Assembly: GCA_020081605.1 (NCBI GenBank)
Contig: JAHREC010000011.1
Location: 3,782,001-3,846,000, forward strand
Reading direction: 5' to 3'
DNA length: 64,000 nt
Source of the DNA: Albifimbria verrucaria
Taxonomy: Eukaryota; Ascomycota; Sordariomycetes; Hypocreales; Stachybotryaceae
The translations under genes were made by a program, and so were the position numbers. Under the pieces are notes generated by a model, which was not told where the DNA came from, searched no databases, and was given only the letters and a program-made list of their open reading frames with translations. Positions 1-11,802 of this stretch are shown one piece after another. Position 1 is the first letter of the stretch; each line of letters begins with the position of its first letter.

Positions 1-1726
1 GGTAATTGTTCCAATCTAGCAACATAAAGCAGCTCCTGACAGTTACGAGGCATCCATGGCAGGCCGTTTATCGAATGGAACGAAGGCGGAGGTAGAAGAA
101 ATGATGCCTGGCTAGGGTATTGCCCACATAGTGTAAGTGATTCTCTGCAGTTTGTCTTGCTATCACTTACAGTGTCACAGGAAGACCTGTTTTTGCCATG
201 GCACAGAGCCTACCTTCTCTTATTCGAGGTAAGAACACGCTTCTTCTTGGGCTTAGAGCCGGCTTTGACACGCAGTCCAGCAAACCCTGGTCGATCATGC
301 GAAGCGGATCGCAAAAGAATACCCACAACGATATAGGTCAGACTACACGAGAGCTGCGGAAGGATTGAGAGCACCCTACTGGGACTGGGCTTCAAACAGC
401 GAGGTTCCTCATGTCAGCACTCTCCAAAGAATCCAAATCAACATGCCGAATGGAAACAACCTTAAATTGACCGAGATTGGCAACCCAATGTATACATACA
501 AGTTTCCAGACTCGGCACTTCGAGGAGACTATGGCCCATTCGACCAACAACAGAGAAAGCAAATGTATCGCTGCTCGAGCCCCGTAGCTATCCTGGCACT
601 GCCAATAGCAATATGAGAAAGCGGCCTTACAAGGAATGGACGGTGAGTATACACAACAATCGCGTTAGCAGGAAGCTCAATCTGACCGTTCATAGTACGA
701 TGCTCTCACATATTCCAAAACATTTTCGGAATTCTCATCGACGGGTGAGGGCGGTGTCAGCCTCGAACAAATCCACAATGGCGTACATTGGGATGCTGGA
801 TGTGGCGGCCAGTTCCTGAATGCTGAATTCACGGCCTTCGATCCTCTTTTGTGGGTGTCTTTGAACAGTTTTGTTTTTTCACAACACTGACAATCTCGCC
901 AGTATGCTCCATCACTGTAATGTAGATCGTCTGTGGGCCTATTGGCAAGCCCTGAACCCGAATGAGACGGTCTTCACAGGGACATACGCCGGTAAACCCC
1001 GATATTCGACGCCTGACAGGACAACAATCTCGCCCAAGTCGCCTCTCAATCCATTTTACAGGACCAAAGAGGCATTCCACACGACAGAGTCCGTCACATC
1101 TATCAAGGGCTTCGGCTACTCATACCAGGGGCTGGAGAACTCAAAGTGGTCTTCGAACCAGGTGAAAACGAACGTAAAAAAATCATCAACGACCTGTACC
1201 GGTACGACGATAACGATGACTCTTCATCTAGGTTGGTGCGCCGGGATGAAGAGAAGACTCGATACTTTGTGACAGTTCAGCTCGACGTGACCCAGGTCGA
1301 GCGACCCTGCTCTGTGGACGTGTATCTGGATGGAGAGCACGCCGGTAGCCTGGTAGTCATGGCACAACCGCCATACGGAACTATCCACGGAAGTTTCGCC
1401 ATCGACAAAGTTGTCGAGAAGAAAGGCATGCATTACTTGGCGACGGACGAGGCTGTCGATAAAATCGAGTCGGCGTTGAATGTCAAGATCGTCAAGGTGG
1501 GTTACCTGCGGCACTCGCCCATGTCTATGAACACGAACTAACCACGACACTGCAGGGTTCTGACGGAAGCGAAATACCAGCTGATTCTGTGCCAAGTCTG
1601 GAAATTGACTTGGAAGACGTCAATGTTGTGCTCCCCAAGTCAAATGACCAACTGCCCCAGTACAGCGAGGCAAGACGCCGGCCGGCATATGGGCAGAAGA
1701 AAATCAAGGACAACGGATGCCAATGA
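1..1726 (+). CDS. Tyrosinase (polyphenol oxidase), 5' end outside the window
   Basis: A type-3 copper monooxygenase that oxidises monophenols and diphenols to quinones, used in melanin or phenolic metabolism. The left edge already encodes the conserved IHGRPF..W segment and the first copper-A histidine (GYCPH, about 121-130). PWHRAY with the second follows at about 193-214. Copper-B is complete: IHNGVH near 770 and FDPLFMLHHCNVDRLW, which is created by splicing across 851-902. A downstream beta-rich C-terminal region ends in a Lys-rich tail at the TGA at 1724-1726. Introns read as 133-180, 229-280, 643-695, 851-902 and 1497-1555. The frame slips at the seven-A run at 1176-1182, where eight A are needed to continue KKIINDLY, and once more near 570. 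Both look like missing bases, not decay. The start codon and any signal peptide lie before the window. Identification as a tyrosinase is firm; the substrate is unknown. Confidence 0.9.
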
Positions 1727-4700
1727 TTTTCCAAGCATGCATGCTGATTCCAGTATTTTGATCGACAGTGGGTACTTAACCAATTCAGACCGAGCATGCA
1801 GAATTGGTGTTACCTTGCCGCAAGGCCGGCTTTTCCTTTGTATATATTTTCTTTTTCCTTCACAGGTCCATGTCCACAAGATCGAAGACTTTCTTTCTCA
1901 AACATGATTATACTTCACATATCTCCCGAGGCAGGAGGTCGTTTTCTTTGTACCGACAGCCTTATAAATACAGACTGATATTGTTGGTATGAATATAATA
2001 GAGTATCATAGGACACAGTATGAGACGAGACTCCGGTGCATAGTTAGATGGCATGATGTTTTGTGCCGTATTTTCGTATCGTAGAAGTAGTGCCTAAAGT
2101 GATGTGAATCAATGGAATGGTGGGTAGGACACGGGCTGCTGGAGAATGGTCTATCTATTGGATTTTGAATTGAAGAGCTGAGATCGTGGTGCCATTCATC
2201 AGATAGATACATGACCCACGAAGGGCTCCCACGCTAGTGTTATTTACCCCCGCATGACGATGTGCCAAGTATTCCTTTTGCATCCAGGCACGATACAGTC
2301 ACGGTGGGCTTCTTAAGACTTGGCTTATACAACGAGGAAGTGAGGTTACAGTTGAGGTGGTGTCGAAGCTGGTCTTACATCAGCAGTGCCCGAACTAAGA
2401 GCGACTGCGAGAGCCGTTGGCTGATCTCGTGACATTCCAACGGGTCCCCCACGCTCACGTGGCATGCAACCTAATCCAGGCAACTCTAATTAATCAAGGT
2501 AAAAAGATGGTTGTGTCATAAAAAGCAAATGTGGAAAGAGAGTGCAAAAATTTCAAATAAAATAAAAATAACAAAATTCACAATGTTACGTGCGGCACGT
2601 GAATATGTCAAAATGGCACGACGCCGTTGTTCTAGACCAAGAGATTATGAGAAGCCCGTGGAATAAAGCGCTCGTCCTATAGGTGTGCGGGTTATTATTA
2701 CGCCATTAGATGCAAAAGGTGTTTCCTCAGTTGGCTATCGAGGGCACATATCGTGTGCACAGGCGCGCCGATTGAGGTGCATGAGGTGGTTGGGTTGGAC
2801 AGCATCTACATACATAGTACAGGTTACCTCGGAGGTGGGCGGACGTGCTGCATGAATAAGGTTCCTTGATATGGTTGTTGTCGTCGTGGGTTGCGATGAT
2901 CCGACGCTGCAAAAGTTTGGGAAACGTTGCCCGCAATGTCTGGCTGGGGAACCAATCGAGGACCCCGGTCAGGGTTCGCTTCTCTCCACGGGGTAGTAAG
3001 CATGCTCAATACGGTTTCTGGATGTCACCCAGCCTTGCCAGCCCATGCAGACATGCCCTGTTCTGGAGTGCAATTCATCCGGCAAGCAGGTTGGTGTGGG
3101 GGCCAGGCGACAAGGTGCCGATCAGCGGCCGAGACATTGAAAATAACCGTGATATTGGGCCAAATCAGCATGGCGAGCAACCGCCCGCGGGATTCATTTC
3201 TGATTTTTGCCGCGCCTGGGAGATGAGCCATCCAACCACAGGAGCTTCTGTTACATAACGTATGTCGTGGCATGACGCCGAGGCACGCCGGAGGGGCCGA
3301 GTGGAAGGGAAGGGCGGGACGGGCACGACCGACCGATCCTTGCCTGACGACTGAGGAACGGGAAGGCCCATGTGTGTGCATACAGTACTGTATGTCACGT
3401 AGGTACTATGTAGAGCAAATGAATTTCAAGAGGCGCTTGTAGCGAAGCGTCGATTCACTCCGGCAATCTCCTCCACCCTCACCCTCGCCCTCAACCTTCT
3501 TCTGGTGGTGGCTGTGTGGGTCGAGGCCAGGCGGTGGGCGATTTGTCGGCGAATCGCCGGTGTGCAGCCCATGCAGGACAGGCAGGACAAGGCCCCGTAT
3601 CGTCGGTCAGGCTTGGAGGCGGTTTGGACGGATCCGGAACAACGAGCAAGGAGGCTGCAGGCCCGGAGGACAGGCAGAAGAAAGACTGGCGGCCGAGTCG
3701 AGGATGGAGACGGGAACGAACGAGGCAGAGGGAAAAATGACTCGGGAACTTGGCACTCGAGCCCATTACGTTAAAGGTTGCGGCCCCATGCTTTTCCATT
3801 GGTAATAGCCAGAAGCGCAAAGTGCAGCGCCAAAGGTACCTCATACCGACGTTTGCGTGACGCTCGCGTGCGGCTGCAGAAGTACCTCTGACAAGGCAGC
3901 CACTTATCTGCCCTCTAGCTTTTTACCATTATGTATTTCTATCTCCTACATGCAATTCCGTGCCTCGCCTTTCAACCTGTCCTGTCGATCCAACGCCCAG
4001 AGATAAGGAATCTCCCTAGCCCATCATCGTCGCACCTGGGGGCCAAAGCAACGGCTCTGAACCATATGGACCCTGAGCCCATCATGCAATGCCGCAGTTA
4101 TGACGCACAGCAGCGCAACCGGCGCACGCCCAGAGACGCCCCGGGGCTCCAGAGACGAAAATGAGCATGTTGTCGATAACACGTGCAAGGTCAAGGACAG
4201 GTATTGTAGCAAGACAGAGAGAGAGGAGTGTGTGTGAGTGAGCAGGGAAGACACCAAGAAAAGAGCAAAAAAAACCAAAGCTTCGATGCTTTCGCCTCCA
4301 CCCCCGTCGCCCGTCGTCTTACCCTCTCCGCCGCAAGTCAAATCTCAACGTCCTTGTCAGATCGCTGTCATTCATTTGCTTGAATCTCATCCGATTCATT
4401 TAAACTTTGGGTGGCGACAAGGCTGAGAGGGTCGTTGGACAGGCGGCTTTTTCTGAAGGTTCCCGTGTGAGGTGAAAGTGGTTCACCATTTTCTTACAAT
4501 TCAGCGCCGGCTGCCTCCAAACTACTGCCGATTTGGGCTTGATTAAACCCCTCCGGCTGGTCCCTTGCTGCTGGACAGAGAGCAAATCGCTTGACACGGG
4601 ATCCATCTCCGGCCACTCGGTCCTTGGCTCTGGTCCGGTCAAACACATGCGATTTGCCTCGACCTACCCTTATTACTGGATCTCAGGCAATTGGCTCCGG

Positions 4701-5645
4701 CTCGCTATTTGCCTCTTCCTCTTCTCTTGTTCCTTCTCTTGTTTCCTTTCCCTTTCCCTTTCCCTCTTCGTGCGCGCTCCATTGTCATCTCGCGACCACA
4801 TCGGACGACAGCCCGGGAGAAACATGGGAATCAACGCTTGCTCCCTTCCTCGACATCCGCCCATCTCCAGCTCCATATCGGCATCTCGCTAGGCTCGCTG
4901 CTCACACACCCCGAGCTGCGAACTCCGGGTCTGCTTGTTATTATTTGTGGACACCACTTCCTTCTTCCCCAGGCTACCCTCGTGGAGAACGACGCATTTA
5001 GTGGCAAGCTCTTATCATTTCGAGGCGTGCCGGCATAATAGCCCCCTTCCCCATCGCCCTTGTTGCTCCTAATGGCATTGATAAGCTTGGCTTATCTCAT
5101 CCGGATATTCATCACTGTTCAAAGTCGAATCTGCATTCCAATCACATCCCATACACTAGGCCAGGGCGAACGGGCGCTGTCGTTCGACCTTGCCCACTCC
5201 CGTGGCATCTGTTTATCTCGCCAGCGTCCCATTCGGTCGGATCTCCTGCAGCCTACCTTATCTGGTTACCACGCCTGGCCAACTTTACGCCCGTCAAATC
5301 CCACACACCTCCTCCCTTATCTCGCTCGAGACTGACTGGTTTTTGTTTTTTCCCCGAACTCCTCGAACATTGCCTGTTTGGCTGCAGACAGTGGTCCTCT
5401 CTCTGTATCTAACAGCTGGGCTGGCTGCGAAGCCGCAGTAGCTGTGGGGTTTCCAAGACCGTTGACTGCGTCACTCTTGTAAGCGTGGGGTCTGGCTATC
5501 TTGCGCCTCGTCTTCACAACTCCGAATTACCAGTACCGTGGTCGCTAGATTGTCTGGCGCATCCTGCGGACCCGGTTCTTCCCTTTGTCCCAAGGGTCGT
5601 CTGGATAAGGGCGCGTGGCAATTACTTCACATATCATCCCCGACC
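1727..5645. other. Long intergenic region, no supported gene
   Basis: About 3.9 kb between the tyrosinase stop and the Zn2Cys6 gene. Open frames here are short, overlap on both strands and show no family motifs. An A-rich patch lies near 2510-2580. A strongly pyrimidine-rich plus strand runs about 4709-4770, including three TTTCCC units at 4747-4768. It is followed by further CT-rich sequence up to the ATG at 5646. Such tracts are typical of fungal core promoters and 5' leaders, so much of 3.8-5.6 kb is plausibly promoter and leader of the downstream regulator. Several short ATG-initiated frames in 4.5-5.6 kb could be upstream ORFs if the leader is that long. Confidence 0.6.
4709..4770 (+). 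promoter_or_regulatory. Pyrimidine-rich tract upstream of the Zn2Cys6 gene
   Basis: A nearly pure C/T stretch on the plus strand with a short TTTCCC tandem at its 3' half. CT-rich tracts commonly sit at or just upstream of transcription start sites in filamentous fungi. Here it lies about 0.9 kb before the ATG, so it would imply a long 5' leader or a leader intron. The role is inferred from composition only. Confidence 0.4.
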
Positions 5646-7984
5646 ATGGCACAACACACCTCCGTCCAAAGGACGGCTCCTATCGCCATCGCACCCAAAC
5701 CTCCCAGACCGGAGCCAGCCACTTTCCGCCAAGATAGCTTCCATAGGTTCGAGATTGGCCCCGGTAGCTTGCATGCCAGGGGTTCCGTCGAGTCGCCCTC
5801 AATGATCGGATCTTCCCTGCCCTCTTGCCAGGCCTGTCGCTTCGCGGGCATAAGGTGCACAATGAACGATGAGGAGGACATGTGCAGCCAATGTCAGGTC
5901 AATGGGTCTGAATGCTCGCTTTCGTCAAGCCCTGCTTCCCGTAAACGGAAGCTCAACGGCGATTCGTTGCATGACGCCGCCGGTAAACGAAGGTTCGTTT
6001 TTCCCTGTCCTTTTCTGTTATCTCTGACGCAGCCCTGGTTTCTACCCCCAACCCAAGCCCTCCTCTGCCCATCATCATCCTGCAGTACCGTTTTCTCCAC
6101 GAGGTTATGGAGGCTAGCACAAGATTGCTCATGAGCTCTTACTCCCACGCCCGATTGCACTGCCGATAAAGAATATTCTAACAAATGATTGGTCTTGCAG
6201 CTCTCCCGGTGTCTCCTCCAGGAAGCGGAATCAAGACTCGAGTTTATCTAGTACGGCCGCCAGCAGTTCCTTTCTGGAAGAAATGGCCAACGTCGGCGGG
6301 CCCACCATGTTGAAGCGGACACTGGGCCTTCAGGCCGACCGCTACAGCCAGTACATTGGCCCGACCACTGACTTTGAACCGTCTCTCATCAACCTTTCCT
6401 CGTTTGATCCCCATGATGAGAGCTTACTAGCACGCGGCACTCTTCGGAAAGTCAGCGATGACGATACTTTTTGATGCTTCCTGATCACAACACACCCGGT
6501 TACGAACACACCACGCAAGATTTGGACGCCATTGAAGCTCTTGTCGCCCCCATGGCCGGGCTCTTGTCGATCTTTACTTTCGAGTGGTACACCCCGGCTT
6601 CCCATCATTCAGAAGCATGTCTTCATCGAAAAGTACGAACGATCCTACCGAGAATTCTCCCCACCGATTCTGGCCGCCGTCTACTTGATCGCCATCAATT
6701 GGTGGGATCACTCCGAAGAATTAGCTCAGCTGCCCAGGCCCAATGTCCGGGAATTGAGAGACTTATCAGGACGACGCTTGCCGATGCCATGTACAGGCCT
6801 AAACTGTCTACTATACAAGCAGGCCTGCTCCTCTCACAACGACCCGAGGGCGATCAGTGGGCGCCAACCGCACAGCTCATCGCAGTCGGACAAGAACTGG
6901 GACTACATCTCGACTGCTCGAAATGGAAGATTCCACCATGGGAGAAGGGACTCAGGAAGAGGCTGGCTTGGGCTTTGTACATGCAGGACAAGTGGGGTGC
7001 CCTTGTTCACGGCAGGCCCTCACATATCTTCTCCACCAACTGGGGTGTCAAGAGTCTGACAGTAAACGATTTTCCTGATGTTGAATGGGATGAGAACGAT
7101 GTTGAAGAAAGGTTGGATATTGAGCGGGGACGCTTGCTCTTCACTCGTGTGGTGCAGCTATCCGAAATTCTTTCTGAGATCCTCGAGACGTTCTACACAC
7201 TGCAGGCGATGCAGACGGTCACAAATGCCGGTCCGCAGGAACTCACCTTGTTCTTTCATTGGCAAAACCCATACAGTTGAAACTGAAAGATTGGTATGGA
7301 GGGTTACCGGCAGACATTCGATTAGATTCCTCGTACTCGTCCACCAACCCGTCCTCCAACAGGCTATCCAGCATAGGGTATCTTCACCTAGCATATTTTG
7401 CTGCTGAGATTACCCTCCACAGGCGCATCATCCGGTCGTTGGCTTCAGCAGCCTCAGCAGTCGATCCTTATGTCCAGCACATTTGTCGAAGTGCTGCCAA
7501 GGCCCGCCTCATCTCCGCCATGGATTTCGTCAACCGCCTGACGCCGAATCATCTTCGCGCGTTTTGGTACTTTGCTTCGAAAACAAACTTCGCTCTCATT
7601 GGCACCTTTGGGTCTCTCTTGTGGGCGACATCTCCAGGGCGTGAAGAGGCTGAGTGGTACCGACGTCGGTTGGGTGAATATCGCTGGACACTTTCCGTAA
7701 GCTCCAAACCGGGAGAGACGAAGGGGTTGACCGAATTCGCAATGACAATGCTGGACATTTCAACAGGCTTGCTCAAGCAGCTCCCGGAGAAGCCTTCCAT
7801 GAGCCGGAACGGCAGTCACGCGGAGCTGACGACATCCGTGCCAGGATCCTACTCCGGGCGAGGCAGCGTCCTGGATGCGTATAGCAACTTCCACAGCGCA
7901 GACGTGAGCAGCGCGCAAAGTCCTCAGAGTGGCGATTACACGAGCGACGATGATATGGAGGACAATTTCGAGACGAGGCAATGA
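5646..7984 (+). CDS. Zn2Cys6 transcription factor with fungal_trans domain, TamA/DAL81-like
   Basis: A DNA-binding or co-activating transcription factor of the nucleus. Translation from ATG 5646 gives a Zn2Cys6 cluster from about residue 61 (CQACR..GIRC, then CSQC and a final Cys) with CX2CX6CX8CX2CX6C spacing. Basic stretches (RKRKLNG, KRR) precede the intron at 5993-6200. The middle region carries a fungal-specific TF domain, with FPIIQKHVFIEKY, GLLLSQRP and DKWGALVHGRPSHI as landmarks. The C-terminus is Ser-rich and acidic, ending at the TGA at 7982-7984. The GRPSHI-containing core resembles the TamA/DAL81 family, co-activators of nitrogen-source genes. That subfamily call rests on memory of the motif and is moderate. 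The frame breaks at 6468-6472 (T run), twice near 6592-6603, near 6755 and near 7245. Each is mended by one base and looks like sequencing loss. About 720 residues after repair. Confidence 0.85.
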
Positions 7985-8989
7985 TTTACTTATGACGGCA
8001 CGATTTCTTTTGGAAATGGAATAAGGCGGTTGAACAATAGCTTAGCCAGGGCCCATTGACTGGGTGAATTCGACTTGATCCGGACTAGGCGTTGACCGTG
8101 GCGGTGGTGGTGGTGGTGGTGGGGTTGCTACTGTTGCAAAGACGGGTCTAGGAAGGCACCAGTTGCTCACGCACCTGGCCTCTGACGTTTGGCTTTGGTG
8201 TTTGTGTCTTTTCCCTTCTTTTGTTTATGATGAGAAGAATGCTCTAGATCTGATACCAACTCGAAGGTCAGTAGGGCTTTGAGTAATGAGGCATGTGTTT
8301 GATCATTACAGTTTGTTCGACGGGATACGGTGCAGACAGGTTGCGCTGCTAGGGTTAGGACACGGTCATTGTGACTATCGACAGTCATGGAATTAGATAT
8401 AGCGATTACGGAATGAATAAGGCTACGGCCGAAGTGCACATCATGACTGACTAGTTTGGATTATTTGTTGTGAAGCGTACGTTGCGAGAATTAAACGGAG
8501 TTGGTGATTCACCCGTGTCCTGGCTCTGGGTTCACCAACGGCTCCAAGCGCCCATCCCAAGTGCATTTTACCTATGATTTTGGCTCTGCTGGTCTTATCA
8601 CGCTACATCAGCCTGCTTGTTACACGAGGTTGTGCTTGTTAACGTTACAATGGAATCACGAACGCTCCCTGGTCCGGTCCCTACTATGTATATGTCAGGG
8701 GTTGCTGTGGCTGGTTGCGACCGCCACAGAGCGAGCCCCGCTGTTCAGCCACGCGGCCAATTTCACAAGAACAGACCTCCTGAACACTTGTTCTGACCAG
8801 GTTGAAACCTCCATCAAAGCGCATGTGCTTCAGGTGCCGGCCACTTGGAAGCCAAGTATATACTACTTTTTGATCCGTTTTTGTTTCTCTTGTCGAGACA
8901 TTGTTTTGTCCTTGTCGTCTCGTCCGCCCTCCAGCGACTTGTCTGCTTGATATCCTTCATATATATATTTTTGTTCAAGGTAGCTGAAG
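7985..8989. other. Intergenic region and 5' leader of the spermidine-synthase-like gene
   Basis: No supported gene. It contains a GGT microsatellite at 8102-8121. A CT-rich stretch (about 8870-8935) and an ATATATAT stretch (about 8958-8968) lie directly before the ATG at 8990 and look like promoter or leader sequence. Confidence 0.55.
8102..8121 (+). repeat. (GGT)n microsatellite
   Basis: About six uninterrupted GGT units in the 3' flank of the Zn2Cys6 gene. Simple-sequence repeat, no coding context. Confidence 0.85.
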
Positions 8990-10838
8990 ATGCCACCTAA
9001 GAGCTCTGCGCCAAAGACGGCGCCCCGTCGTCGGACGCCTTCACGCCCCAGCGCTTCGAGAGGGAGCTGAAGGACCTGGCAGCCAAGGCCAAGAGCGACA
9101 CCTGGCAGAATCGTGCCCTCGGCCAGGTCACCGTTTACACCAAGTCCTTCACCCTCATCGCCCTGCTGGGCGTCTACTCTCATGTGTCTCAGCTGGCCTT
9201 GTCGCCTGTCTACGGCTCCATCCCTGCTTCGCTGCACCACTCCCGGGTTGTCATCCTTGGCTGCTTCATCGGCTGGTCAGTGAACCTGCTTCTGAGACAG
9301 AACCTGCCCGTGAAGACGGCCCAGCTTCTGCCGCTGGTTGCCATTTACATCCCCGTCATTCAATTCTTCCTCTATGGCTACAGCTTCAAGCTGGGAGGTC
9401 AATGGGGACCTGTCGTCACCGAGGGCCTGACCCTGCTGCCATTGGCAGTGCTCTCGGCCTCGTGCGTGGCCGACAACCTTGAGCAAGCCAAGATGTCCAT
9501 GATTCCCGGCTTCATTGCTGAGGCCCTGCCCGGCATCGGCTCTTGGGGCTTTTTCAAGCTCGCTGAGAGCTTGGCGCAGCAGTACCTCCAGTCGCGAGTT
9601 GGCACGGCTTTCTTATACACCCGTATGGGATTGGAGATTCTCCTGGCCGGAGCTTACACCGTCTTCGCGCCATCCAAGTGGCTTGTTCTGGCTCTCCCCG
9701 CCCTGCTTCACACGGCCATGTGGAACACGCATGTGCAGACTCCTACGGCGCTGACGGCCCTTAACCAAACCTTGTTGACCCACGATTGGATGATTTTGGA
9801 CCGTCGAGAGTCTATAACTGGATACATTTCGGTAATGGAAAGCCTTGTTCAAGGGTTCCGCGTCTTGCGATGCGATCACAGTCTGCTGGGTGGCGAGTGG
9901 ATTCGACACCGAGGCAAGGCCTCCACTGAGCCCATTTATGGAGTGTTTGCAATGTTGGAGGCAGTTCGTCTTGTTGAGGTCGAGCACCCTGTTAAGGACA
10001 AGGATGCTAATGCTTTGGTCATGTAAGTGTTGTTGAAAACGACTATATTGGTTAGCCACTAACTTGAGACTTACAGTGGCCTTGGAATTGGCACCACTCC
10101 TTCTGCTCTGGTTACGCACGGTATCAAGACTACTGTCGTTGAAATTGACCCGGTTGTGCACGAGTTTGCCGCCAAGTACTTTGAGCTTCACGAAAACAGT
10201 GAGCCTGTCCTGGAAGATGCTGTGGGTTATACCCGTCAGTTGGCACAGGATGCTCCCGGCAGCTATGACTACATTGTCCACGATGTGTTTACTGGTGGCG
10301 CGGAACCTGTTTCTCTCTTCACGCTTGAATTTTTGCAGGGACTGAGCACCTTGCTGAAGCCTGATGGTGTTATTGCAATTGTAAGGCAGAATTTCGCTTA
10401 ACCTTGCATTCTTTGTGACTAACATGTATCGCAGAACTATGCTGGTGACTTTCACCTGCCGGCTCCGCAGCTCATTACCCGCACAATCTTCGAGGTCTTC
10501 CCAACCTGTCGCGTCTACCGTGAGAGCGCACCTGATCCCAAGTTCATTGAGGAGCAGGGCAACGATTTTAGCAACATCGTCTTTTTCTGCCGCAAGACTG
10601 ACCAGCCTCTTACTTTCCGCAAGCCAAGGACAGCAGACTTCCTCGAAAGCCAGACTAGAAAGGTCTTCCTCTACCCTGAGCATGAAGTTCCCTCGAGGAG
10701 CTGCTGTCTTTGGAGGACACGAGTGTTCTGCGTGACAATGGAACCGATGTTCTCACTCAGTGGCACAAGGAGAGCGCGCTCGGCCACTGGAACATCATGA
10801 GGGTAGTTGCTCCTTCGGCGATTTGGGAGGAGTGGTAA
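8990..10838 (+). CDS. Membrane-anchored spermidine/spermine-synthase-like protein
   Basis: An N-terminal hydrophobic module joined to a polyamine-aminopropyltransferase-type Rossmann domain. After a short soluble N-terminus, several membrane segments occupy roughly residues 45-260, including LVAIYIPVIQFFLYGYSF. The nucleotide-binding loop VIGLGIGTTPSAL is created by the intron at 10023-10076. It is followed by VVEIDPVVHEFAAKYF (ribose-binding acidic residue) and DYIVHDVFTGG, a pattern shared with spermidine synthases. A second intron lies at 10381-10434. The protein ends ..APSAIWEEW at the TAA at 10836-10838. Two one-base losses are inferred: the C run at 9023-9026 (which otherwise stops the protein after about 27 residues) and CCC at 10690-10692. 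Fungi have a separate soluble spermidine synthase, so true aminopropyl transfer here is uncertain. The family call is good, the substrate unknown. Confidence 0.82.
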
Positions 10839-10972
10839 ATCAACATGTGGTGATTCGTTAGACATATGCACTTAGGAAAGTCGAAGGAACATTTAAAAGC
10901 TTGGATTTTTGCACATATTATGTTATTTTGCCTGTTGAAGGGGATAGAGTATACAATCTAACGCCAGCATTA

Positions 10973-11802
10973 TTACTTCTTGGCAGCATTAATGCTGTGT
11001 TCCTCGTTTCCTTTGGTGAAATCCTTGACATATTCTGTGATATATGAAGGAACTTCGGACGTGTTGTAGGGCCCAGGAATAGGCTGTCCGATGGACTGAT
11101 GGACGGGTAGCACGCCCGTCCACTTGCTGCTGACCAGCTCCCCATTCTCGCGGTCAGCTTTTTCATCACTACAATTTCCTCGCGAATCTTAGCGCTACCC
11201 GAGACAATCTTCACCTTGAGGACGCTCGTGCTTTGCATCTCTGCATTGGTTGGAGGCAGCCGGGTGTCCTCCCAGCGGTTCGGAACGACGCTATTAGTGA
11301 TGAGCTCCATGGCGTACAGCTTCTCGTCGTTGTCCTCGACAACAGTAGCATGGCCGAAAAGAACTGCGGAACGGTAGTTGTAGCTATGGGCAAAGGCAGA
11401 GAGAGACAAGACGAGGCCATCGACATGCGATGCGGCGATGCACACGGGCAGGCCCTCGCCCTCTGACTTTCGACCGAGGTTCGCCATGCGAACAGAGACG
11501 TAACCGTGAAGATACAACTCTAGAGGATCACCGAGACCAGCGCTAGGACGGTCGAAGGACCCCATCTGACCGATCATGGGCAGGGTTACGGGGAATGGTG
11601 AGTTGGGGGTGTTGAAAGAGACATGGAGAAGCTGTGACGAGTTTATGAGCCTATGGATAGTTTCCAGCTCATAGTTGCCTTTGCTCAGTTAGTTGTTGGC
11701 TCTGAAGTAGTTCGGAAATTTGCTTATTGTCTAACCTCGCTCGCCATGCCTCTTTACAAGGTTGGTAGCATCCTTTGGGTATTGCAGATCGTGACGGCCC
11801 AT
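10973..11802 (-). CDS. Pyridoxamine-5'-phosphate-oxidase-like FMN-binding split-barrel protein
   Basis: A predicted flavin-nucleotide-binding protein of the split-barrel (Pyridox_ox_2-like) type. Such proteins act as FMN or heme binding oxidoreductases of poorly known substrate. The start at 11802 gives MGRHDLQYPKDATNLVKRHG, typical of this group's N-terminus. An intron at 11679-11735 follows, then the core HVSFNTPNSPFPVTLPMIGQ and the helix/strand region with SAFAHSYNYRSAVLFG. The natural C-terminus (PGPYNTSEVPSYITEYVKD to NAAKK) lies in another frame. The switch is explained by one missing G near 11168-11171. The stop is at 10973-10975, about 255 residues. It is convergent with the spermidine-synthase-like gene, with only about 134 bp between the stops. 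Function beyond FMN binding is inference. Confidence 0.78.

Noticed and set aside
1..1726. RIP (repeat-induced point mutation) as cause of broken frames
   Set aside because: RIP makes C-to-T changes, not single-base deletions; no CpA/TpG skew was apparent in the affected genes.
9613..10683. 356-aa frame opposite the spermidine-synthase-like gene
   Set aside because: Antisense shadow; the plus strand carries the nucleotide-binding loop and introns.
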